A model generated the notes under the pieces. The model ran no database searches. It worked only from the letters and a program-made list of their open reading frames with translations, and was not told where the DNA came from. A program made the translations under genes and the position numbers. 64,000 nt of DNA from Aliishimia sp965656085. GTDB lineage: Bacteria; Pseudomonadota; Alphaproteobacteria; Rhodobacterales; Rhodobacteraceae. Shown piece after piece: positions 35,137 through 43,000 of this stretch; position 1 is the first letter of the stretch; the number at the start of each line of letters is the position of its first letter. The stretch is taken from NCBI GenBank assembly GCA_965656085.1, contig CBFHJA010000014.1:1-64000 (forward strand), given 5' to 3'.

Positions 35137-35975
35137 AATTGACCATTCTCGGCTCCGGCTCGCCGGAAGCCTATGCGCGCCGCGCCTCCTCGGGGTATCT
35201 CGTGGAGGTCGGCAACGACAAGATCCTCTTCGATGTGGGCGGCGGGGTGGTCTCGAACCTGCTCAAGGCGGGGTATCTGCCGGGCGATATCACCCATCTG
35301 GTGCTGAGCCATCTGCATTCGGATCACATGATGGACTACGCGCGCCTCGTGCACGCGGCGTGGGACGAGGGCGCGCCGCCGCTCAAGGTTTATGGGCCGG
35401 CGCCGATTGCGAAGATCAGCGAAAAACTCTTTGGGCGGGACGGGGTGTTCAGCACCGATCTGATCGCGCGCACCGAATTGCCACAGAGCCAGCAGGTCTG
35501 GATTGCAAGAGGCGGGACGCTTCCGCGCCCGTGGCCTGCGCCGCAGATCACCGAGATCACCCCCGGCTTCGTGCTGGAGGGGGACGGTTGGACGCTCCGC
35601 GCCGCGCGCGCCCATCATGCCGAACCGCTGCTGCTGTGCATGGGGTTCGCACTGGAGGCCGGGGGGCGTAAATTCGTCTATTCGGGCGATACCGGGATCA
35701 CGCCGGACATGCGCGCGCTCAGCGCCGATGCCGATCTGCTGCTGCATTGGTGCTACCGGCTCGATGGCACGGAGGTCAGCCCGGAGATGGAAGCGACCGC
35801 ACCGACCCCGCGCGAGATCGCGGCCATGGCGCGCGAGGCCGGGGCGGGCAAGCTCTTGCTGACGCATTTCCGGACCCATATGGACGCGGCGTTCGATCCG
35901 GCTATTCTGAAGACTGGCGATCTGGTCGTGCTGCGAACAGAGGTCGTCGAGGATCTGGATGTCTTCGATATTTGA
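35133..35975 (+). CDS. Metallo-beta-lactamase-fold hydrolase
   Basis: A 280-residue MBL-fold protein of the RNase Z/arylsulfatase-like branch. It has the HxHxDH motif SHLHSDH (59-65), His in RAHHAEP, the bridging Asp in YSGDTGIT and the final THFRTH. The N-terminus KLTILGSGSPEAYARRASSGYLVE is typical of small-molecule hydrolases and phosphodiesterases of this branch. Given its neighbours it may be a second ester- or lactone-cleaving step after sulfate release. That step is inference. Confidence 0.88.
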   Translation: MKLTILGSGSPEAYARRASSGYLVEVGNDKILFDVGGGVVSNLLKAGYLPGDITHLVLSHLHSDHMMDYARLVHAAWDEGAPPLKVYGPAPIAKISEKLFGRDGVFSTDLIARTELPQSQQVWIARGGTLPRPWPAPQITEITPGFVLEGDGWTLRAARAHHAEPLLLCMGFALEAGGRKFVYSGDTGITPDMRALSADADLLLHWCYRLDGTEVSPEMEATAPTPREIAAMAREAGAGKLLLTHFRTHMDAAFDPAILKTGDLVVLRTEVVEDLDVFDI

Positions 35976-35986
35976 GGGGTTTGGGC

Positions 35987-36349
35987 GTGACAGTTAAACC
36001 ATTGCTTTATGAGTTCGGCATGGGCTCTTCGCTACGCCGGGGGGACTACACCGAAGCGGCGCTGCGGGCGGTGAAGGATGCGCTGTGGCGCAATTCGATC
36101 AACCTTGCGGAACTGTTCGACTTTCCCAAGGAGGCGATGCGGATCACGGTGCAGGTGGCGGTTGCTGAGCCTGATGCTGTGGACCGCGCGGCCATCGGGG
36201 CGGTGTTTCCCTATGGGATGGTCAGTGTCGAGGTCACGCGCGGCGGGCTGGATGTGCCGCGCCCCGAAGGCCAGCCGGGCAGCGGGACCCCCACGATCAT
36301 CGCCCACGCCGCCATCGCGGTGGGGTTCGAGATGGAGCGCGCGTCATGA
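35987..36349 (+). CDS. Lin0512 family protein (first copy)
   Basis: A 120-residue protein of the Lin0512 family, a small domain of unknown function. The family core is visible as YEFGMGSSLRRGDYTEAALRA and, further on, PRPEGQPGSGTPTIIAHAAIAVGF. The start is GTG at 35987, 11 bases after the MBL gene, with GAGGGG upstream. It overlaps the second copy by 4 bases. Confidence 0.8.
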   Translation: MTVKPLLYEFGMGSSLRRGDYTEAALRAVKDALWRNSINLAELFDFPKEAMRITVQVAVAEPDAVDRAAIGAVFPYGMVSVEVTRGGLDVPRPEGQPGSGTPTIIAHAAIAVGFEMERAS

Positions 36350-36717
36350 GCGATCATCGGATCATCATCGAGATGGGTATGGGCAACGATATGTACGGGC
36401 AGGACTACACCAAGGCCGCTGCCCGGGCGATCGAGGATGCGATCCGGCATTCGTCCTTGCCGCTCTTCGAGGCGCTCGGGATATCGCATGACGCGATGCG
36501 GGTGCAGGTGACCGTTGGGGTTCAAGACCCGGACAAGGTGGATTGCGCCGTGCTGGCCAAGCGATTGCCGCGCGGGCGGGCCGAGGTGCGGGCCGTTTTC
36601 GGGGGGATGAATGTGGAAAATCCCAGCACGGGCGGTGTGATCGTCATCGCCTCGGCGGCGGTGGAGGCTTTCGTGCCCAAGCAGACGGGCTGGGCGCTGC
36701 GTCAGGCCGGGGCGTAA
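36346..36717 (+). CDS. Lin0512 family protein (second copy)
   Basis: A 123-residue paralogue of the preceding protein: IIIEMGMGNDMYGQDYTKAA matches the GMG...DYT...A block, and the NPSTGGVIVIASAAVEAF end matches the GTPTIIAHAAIAVGF end. Tandem copies with overlapping ends suggest a hetero-oligomer. It closes the MarR-sulfatase-MBL operon. Its 3' end overlaps the DUF6445 gene by 16 bases tail to tail. Confidence 0.8.
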   Translation: MSDHRIIIEMGMGNDMYGQDYTKAAARAIEDAIRHSSLPLFEALGISHDAMRVQVTVGVQDPDKVDCAVLAKRLPRGRAEVRAVFGGMNVENPSTGGVIVIASAAVEAFVPKQTGWALRQAGA

Positions 36718-37406
36718 TCGACGAAGAAATTCGCTGTGAGGCGGCCCGGATCGTTCGGGCCTGAGGGCGGGACGGGGCGGATGATGCCGCTATGGAGCAG
36801 GCAGGAGCGGTAGATCACCAGCCGGTTGAAGCGCGCGTCCACCGCTCCGATTTGCGTGTAGCCGGAGGTGGTGTCGTCGGCGTAGCCTTGGCTGCCGTTC
36901 AGCGCGGCAAGGTCGGCCTGACGGGCGGCGAGGTAGCGCTGTTTGTGCGCGGCGGGAACCCGTTCCAGCCCGGTGCGGTCCTGCCGGAAGAACGCGGTGC
37001 CGCCATGGGGCGGACCGCACAGGTAATGCAGGATCGCCACGCGGTCTGCGCTGGCCACGTCGATATGGGGCACGCGTTGCAGCGGGGTCAGGGCCTCGGG
37101 GGCGCGGGTGACGCGGGAGAACGCACATTCGAAGCGGGCCAGTTTACGGCGGGCTTTGAAAATCCGGCTCTGGAGGATCGGGTCGAGGCGGCGGAGCGCG
37201 CTTTGCACATAGGCGCGGGGCAGGGCAGTGCGCGCGCCGGGATAGCCGCCGGGGGGGACTTCGGCCCAGTTCGGATCGTCGATCGCGCGATGCACCAGCG
37301 CGTCTGGGTCTTCGAGGAAATCGTCGATGATCAGGAGCGGCTCGCGCGCGGCGCCGATGGGCTGCACCGAGATCGTCAGATTTTGGTTTGCCCGGACGTC
37401 CATCAT
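36702..37406 (-). CDS. DUF6445 family protein (2OG-oxygenase-like)
   Basis: A 234-residue protein. The N-terminal PLLIIDDFLEDPDALV block and the core PHIDVASADRVAILHYLCGPPHGGTAFFRQ are characteristic of DUF6445. The PHID ... LHSGI arrangement resembles the HxD...H iron site of 2-oxoglutarate dioxygenases, so an oxygenase fold is likely, but no activity is established. Such genes often sit next to tryptophan-halogenase genes in proteobacteria. Here it is divergent from a halogenase with only 43 bases between the starts, so they share a promoter region. Confidence 0.75.
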   Translation of the reverse strand: MMDVRANQNLTISVQPIGAAREPLLIIDDFLEDPDALVHRAIDDPNWAEVPPGGYPGARTALPRAYVQSALRRLDPILQSRIFKARRKLARFECAFSRVTRAPEALTPLQRVPHIDVASADRVAILHYLCGPPHGGTAFFRQDRTGLERVPAAHKQRYLAARQADLAALNGSQGYADDTTSGYTQIGAVDARFNRLVIYRSCLLHSGIIRPVPPSGPNDPGRLTANFFVDYAPA

Positions 37407-37449
37407 GGGCCTATCCTGCGGTTGTTTTCGGGCAAAGTCGAGGTGCAGC

Positions 37450-38964
37450 GTGGCCGGTCAGACAGAGCAGATGCGGGTTGTGATCGTCGGCGGGGGCACC
37501 GGCGGGTGGATGAGCGCGGCCTCGCTGGCGAAGTATCTCGGGAGCCGGGTGCAGATCACGCTGATCGAGTCCGAGCAGATCGGCACCATCGGGGTGGGCG
37601 AAGCTACCATCCCGCAAATCCGGCTGTTCAACAAGGGGCTCGGGATCGAGGAGCGGGACTTTCTGCGCGGGACCAAGGGGACGCTGAAGCTCGGGATTCG
37701 GTTCTCGAACTGGTACCGCAAGGGCGAGAGCTATTTTCACGGGTTTGGCGAGGTCGGGCGGACCATTGGTCTGGTGCCGTTCTATCACTACTGGCTGCGC
37801 TATCAGCGCGAAGGGGGCACGCTGCCGCTTGATGCGTTCAGCCCCTGCGTGCTCGCTGCCGAGGAAGGGCGCTACGGGCCGGGCGATGGGGTCAAGGCGG
37901 TGCGGCTGCCCGCCTCCGCCTATCACTTCGATGCGGCGCGCTATGCCGGGTTCCTGCGGGGCTATGCGGAGGCGCGGGGCGTGGTTCGGCGCGAAGGCAA
38001 GGTCAAGGGCTGGGAGCAGGATGGCGAGAGCGGGCATATCACGGAGCTGACGCTGGAGGATGGCGCGGCGCTTGAAGGTGATTTGTTCATTGATTGCAGT
38101 GGGATGCGGGGGCTGTTGATCGAGCAGGCGCTGGAAGCGGGTTGGGAGGACTGGTCGCATTGGCTTCCGTGCGACCGGGCGCTCGCGGTGCCCTCGGAGG
38201 GCAACGGTCGGCTCGACCCGTTCACGCGTGCGATTGCGCATGATGCCGGGTGGCAATGGCAAATCCCGCTTCAGCACCGGACCGGGAACGGGCATGTGTT
38301 TGCCAGTGCGTTTACCAGCGAGGAGGCGGCGTGGGAGACCCTTCGTGCGAACCTGCCGGGCAGGGTGCTGGCCGATCCCAAGCCGATCCGGTTCACGACG
38401 GGCAAGCGGGCCAAGGCATGGGTGGGCAATTGCGTGGCAATCGGACTGTCGGGCGGGTTTCTGGAGCCGCTCGAATCGACCTCTATTCACCTCATCCAGT
38501 CGGGGATCGCGCGGCTTCTGGCGCTCTTTCCGGAGCGCGATTGCGACCCGGCTCTCAGGGACGCCTACAACGCGCAGACTGATTTCGAATATGCGGCGAT
38601 CCGGGATTTCCTGATCCTGCACTACCACGCGACCGCCCGGGATGACACGGAATTCTGGCGCTATTGCCGGGAGATGGCGATCCCGGACAGCCTGTCGGAG
38701 AAGCTCGATCTGTTCCGCAGCGCGGGGCGCATCGTGCGGTACAATTCCGAGCTTTTCGACGTGCCGAGCTGGCTGCAGGTCATGCTCGGGCAGGGGGTGG
38801 TGCCGGCGCGGTATCACCCGATGGTGGATGCCGCGCCGGAGGCGGATTTACAGCGTTACATCGACATGAATGCACAAGAGACCCGCGCGCAGGTGGATGG
38901 GCTGGGCGACCATGCGGGATTTGTGGCGCGCATGGTCCGCAAGCAGCCGGTGGCCGCGGGTTAG
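37450..38964 (+). CDS. Flavin-dependent (tryptophan) halogenase
   Basis: A 504-residue FADH2-dependent halogenase of the tryptophan halogenase family. With the GTG at 37450 as residue 1, the FAD loop is VVIVGGGTGGWM near the N-terminus, and GVGEATIP follows. The catalytic Lys equivalent to Lys79 of PrnA is Lys80 in TLKLGIRF. The halogenase-specific WxWxIP motif is WQWQIP (268-273), and FLEPLEST (Glu339/Glu342) contains the catalytic Glu region. All key motifs are intact, so an active enzyme is expected; the halogenated substrate is unknown. GAGGTG precedes the GTG; an ATG at 37471 is the alternative start. The gene converges on the acyltransferase gene with a 4-base overlap. Confidence 0.92.
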   Translation: MAGQTEQMRVVIVGGGTGGWMSAASLAKYLGSRVQITLIESEQIGTIGVGEATIPQIRLFNKGLGIEERDFLRGTKGTLKLGIRFSNWYRKGESYFHGFGEVGRTIGLVPFYHYWLRYQREGGTLPLDAFSPCVLAAEEGRYGPGDGVKAVRLPASAYHFDAARYAGFLRGYAEARGVVRREGKVKGWEQDGESGHITELTLEDGAALEGDLFIDCSGMRGLLIEQALEAGWEDWSHWLPCDRALAVPSEGNGRLDPFTRAIAHDAGWQWQIPLQHRTGNGHVFASAFTSEEAAWETLRANLPGRVLADPKPIRFTTGKRAKAWVGNCVAIGLSGGFLEPLESTSIHLIQSGIARLLALFPERDCDPALRDAYNAQTDFEYAAIRDFLILHYHATARDDTEFWRYCREMAIPDSLSEKLDLFRSAGRIVRYNSELFDVPSWLQVMLGQGVVPARYHPMVDAAPEADLQRYIDMNAQETRAQVDGLGDHAGFVARMVRKQPVAAG

Positions 38965-39581
38965 CTGTCTGCGGTCTCGGCGGCGGCTGGTGCGGGGTCG
39001 CGCCGCGCGCCCATCTTCTCAAGCGACTCGGCGTCGACAAGCCGGGAGATCAGCGGGTGCAGATGCAACTCGCCTTCCTTGATGACCTGCCGAAAATTGG
39101 CGATGACCGTGCGCACGGTCTTGGTGTCCGGCGCGATCACGTCGAGCAGCCAGTTCTTGTCGCCGCTGGTCCAGTCCTCGGGCTTGAGGCGGACCGGGAA
39201 CACGCCGTTGCGGATCTGCTCGCGGATGCGGGCGTCGACCTCTTCGGACACGCTGGCCCAGATCGCGAAACCTGCCATGTCGGGGGCGATCGGCTGATCG
39301 GATTTGCCGGGATAGGCGAAGGCCAGCCGGTCTTTCAGCATCGGGTCGAGCACCAGATGTTGCAGATCGCCCAGCATCTGCGTGCGGTAGCGCGGGACCA
39401 TCATCATGGCCATGACCGCCTTGCCGAAATTCTCGCGCAAAGAGCTGCGCAACTGGCCCAGTTTCTCGGCCAGTTCCGGATCCATTTGACCGGGCGAGTC
39501 CTGTGCGGCTCCGTTTTGCTTCGGCGGATTTTTGCCTGTGTCCTGTGCTGCTTCGGTGTGGCTGTCGTCGGTCTTGGCCAT
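38961..39581 (-). CDS. HlyC-like RTX toxin-activating lysine acyltransferase
   Basis: A 206-residue protein. The segment PEDWTSGDKNWLLDVIAP (135-151) matches the most conserved block of HlyC (EDWTSGDRKWFIDWIAP, from memory), and FAIWASVSEEVDARI and MLKDRLAFA align with the regions before it. HlyC-type enzymes move a fatty acyl group from acyl-ACP to lysines of RTX toxins in the cytoplasm. The conserved Asp is present (Asp147), but the position of the catalytic His of HlyC is Tyr65 (MVPRYR). It has a long polar N-terminal extension (1-50). It is divergent from the giant RTX gene, its probable partner, with 500 bases between the starts. Confidence 0.8.
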   Translation of the reverse strand: MAKTDDSHTEAAQDTGKNPPKQNGAAQDSPGQMDPELAEKLGQLRSSLRENFGKAVMAMMMVPRYRTQMLGDLQHLVLDPMLKDRLAFAYPGKSDQPIAPDMAGFAIWASVSEEVDARIREQIRNGVFPVRLKPEDWTSGDKNWLLDVIAPDTKTVRTVIANFRQVIKEGELHLHPLISRLVDAESLEKMGARRDPAPAAAETADS

Positions 39582-40081
39582 GGTGTGCGGGTCCTTTCAG
39601 AAAATGTCTGGCTCTCTGGGCGTGCTGCCTGTGCCAGCGCAGCGGAAATAAGCGGTATTAATCCAATTGGTTAGGTTCGCGGCGCAAAGTAGAGCGCGGC
39701 GCCGGTGCGCTGTCAAGCCGCTGCAAGGGACCGTTTTGCGCGCGCCGGATGTCGGCGGTGACACCGGGGCCGCGCAGCCTGCTCAAATTTAAATAGACTT
39801 GATCCCATGAATTTCTTAGCGTGAGGCGCATAGAGTTGGGGCACGGCATTTTTTCCGTCTCTCCGCCCGCATCTCGGGGCGGTCGTTTGAAGTGAAGGAA
39901 GACGCGCGTCCCGCATGTTTTGGGGGGTGAGCTATTTTGCTCGAAATATATTTTCCGGCTTGGCGCCGCATGGCGCCCCTGTCGCAAAACACACGGTTAA
40001 GCCGCGCCCGCGCCGGCGTAGTCAGGCCGTGTGCCCGCTCACCTCTCGCACGAAACTGGCTGCTTTCGCATTGGAGACAGC
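39582..40081. promoter_or_regulatory. 500-base divergent control region between acyltransferase and giant RTX gene
   Basis: No convincing gene lies here. It includes AT-rich patches (about 39783-39815 and 39930-39955) unlike the surrounding GC-rich DNA. One holds CAAATTTAAATAGACTTGA and the other GAAATATATTTTCC. The plus-strand end has a ribosome-binding site (GGAG at 40073-40076) five bases before the giant ATG. It must hold promoters for both genes and a long 5' leader for the RTX gene. Confidence 0.5.
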
Positions 40082-43000
40082 ATGGCTGATATTCCCGGTT
40101 CAAACGAGCGCGATCTTCTGGACGGCACGCCCGACGACGACATCATCGACCCCGGTCTTGGCGACGACCGCATCGACGCGGGCGCTGGCGACGACGAGAT
40201 TTTCGACGAGGGCGGTGACGAAACCTACATCTATAATGTCGGCGATGGCGACGACATCATCGAGGATCTGGGCGGCTTCGATGTCATCGAGTTCGGCGAA
40301 GGGTTCACCCGTGCACAAACCCGCGTCACGCAATCGGGTACAAGCGATCTTCTGATCAGTTTCACCAATCAGGCCGGCAGCATCCTGCTGGTCGGCGCAC
40401 TCACCGAGCCGTCCCGGAAGATCGAGGAGTTGCGGTTCGTCTCAGGGCCGGTGCTGACCTATCAGGAAGCGGTGGTGCTCTCGCAGGAGGGCACGGACGG
40501 GGCTGATACGATCACGGATTCCCCAAGCACCGATCTGATCGTCACCGAAGAGGGCGACGACACGGTGAGGCTCGGGTTCGGGGCCGATATCGTCTTCACG
40601 GGCAGCGGCAACGATACGATCATCTTCACCGGCGGTCCAAGTGCCGGGACGGTGATTGATGGCGGTCCGGGCGATAACGACACGGTCGAGTTGCCCCGTG
40701 GCGACGAGTTTACCATCACCCTGCCCATCGGGGACGGGCCCATCACCATCACCGGGACCGATAGCAGCGGCAATCCGGTCGATATGACGCTGATCGAGAT
40801 CGAGAAGATCAAACCCGTCGACGAGGATAAGGTCAAGATCATCATCGATGAGCCGATCATCATCCCTCCCGAACTTCCGCCATTCGAGCCGCCGCAATTG
40901 CCCGATTTCGACCTTCCGGACTTCCCGGATATCGACTGGCCCGACCTGCCCGATCTGAGCACCCCTGCATTTCGCAACCCGCCCGAGCTGGATTTCGGCG
41001 AGCGAGATGACGACGACACGCTTGAGTTCGACACGGAAGAAGGCATTTTTTACCGCAACGGGCGCTGGCAGGAGGCCGACGGCGCGCGCACGTTGGCCTA
41101 TCTCAACACCAACAAGGTCGGCTTCGCCCAGCCCCTTTATGTCCAGCTCGAATTCCTCGCCGAAGACGCCGCGAGAGAAGACCAACCGCTCACTTTCACC
41201 AATGTCGAAAACATCTCGCTGACCGATGACGATGACAGGTTTATGCTGGATAGCTTCGACGAGGGCTCGCATACCGGGAATGGCGAAATCCAGACGTTCG
41301 CGGGCGAAGACGTCATCTTCATTTCCAACATTCCAGACGGCGATTTGATCGTCAACGCGGGCAGCGGCGACGACATTGTGATTGTCACGGATGGCGAGGG
41401 CGTCGTTGTTGAGGGCGGGCCGGGGCGCGATCTTCTGATCAACCTCACGAAGGGCGGCGAGCTTTACGGGGAGACCCGCACGGGACAGTTCCGCGACAAG
41501 GACGGCACACAGGGCAAGGCGCAAAACGATACTTCTTCCAATCGGTCTGACCCGGACAATGCCGACAAGTTCTGGTTTGCGCCCGACACCAAGATTTTCG
41601 ACCCGCAAAAGGACGACGTTCTCAGTTTCTACGGCGTGCCGCTCACGGGCGGAGATGCCGCCGCCACCAGCAATGCTTTCCTCGCGGGCGCGGCGACCGG
41701 CAGTATTGATGTTCTGGGCGCGGTCACCGGCCTCGTTGGCTTTTACAGTTTTACAATGTCGGTGGCGCTGGAAGGTGCGGTCCAGACATTCTTCGACACG
41801 TTCCTGCCAAACATTGCCTATGTGGCCCTCGGTCCGGATGAAGACCCGAACCTTTACATTTTCAACACGACGGATCTGCTGTTCAGGATCGCCACCGGCG
41901 AAAATGTGCCGACAACGGCCGAGATTGACAACAACGAAGAAGTTTTCTTCGGGGCGCAGCAAATCCAGGGATATGAATTCGACGGTGGCTTTTCCAAAGT
42001 AAACCAGATCAGCAAGCTTGCTGACTTCGCAGGCGAGTTTGCTGGATTTGAGTCGTGGGACAAGAGCGAAGCGGACGATACTGCCGACTTCGGGATGCTT
42101 TGGAGCTTTCCGTCGGCGATTTCGATCGTGATGACTGTTGTCGGTCTGCTACCGCCTCTTCCCGGGATAGGTCCGGCCTTAAAAGCCTACGAATACCTTG
42201 GGATCGCCAATGGCGCCGCGTGGCTCGCGGGCTCGGCAATCCGTTTGGCCAAGGCGAACCGGTGGGCGGACGGGGACGATCCGCTGATCATCGACCTTGA
42301 CGGGGACGGGATCGAGACCGTGTCGCGCAACGATGCACGCGTGTTCTTCGACTTCGATCTGGACCTCTTTGCCGAGATCGGCGGCTGGCTCGACAGCGAT
42401 GACGGATTCCTCGTGCGCGATCTCAACGACAATGACCGCATCGACAACGGCTCGGAGATGTTCGGCTCCAATACCGGGCGGGGCTTTCAGGATCTGGCGC
42501 CGCTCGACACCGCAGCCGAAGGTGGCAACGAGGACGGCAAGATCACCGCTGCCGATCTTCTGTGGTCCGAGCTGAAGGTCTGGCGCGATTTCGATCAGGA
42601 CGGGTTCACCGATGCAGGCGAGCTTTTCACGCTCGACGAGGTCGGGATCGTCTCCATTGATCTCGCCAGCAGCCCGTTCGAGCTGACCACGCCGCAAGGC
42701 AACGAGCTTCTGAGCGTCTCCGAAGTTCTGTTCGCCGACGGGAGGTCCTCGGAAATCTACGAGTCGATCTTCGATCAGCTTCAGGCGATTACGCGCTATG
42801 CGGGCGAGTCGGGACGGGCGCCATGGCAGCAGGGGCTGAAGGTCGACAGCAAGGGCTATGGCTCGATCACCGATCTCAGCGTGGCGATGGCCAACGACAT
42901 GGAGCTTGCGCAGATCGTCGCTGATGCCGGTGCGTCGATGACCGATCCCGACACGCTGATCTTGCGTGAGCAGGTCGGTCCGATCCTGTCTTATTGGGGC

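Noticed and set aside
37411..38817. Minus-strand open frame of 468 codons
   Set aside because: Antisense to the halogenase, which has all catalytic motifs in the plus frame.
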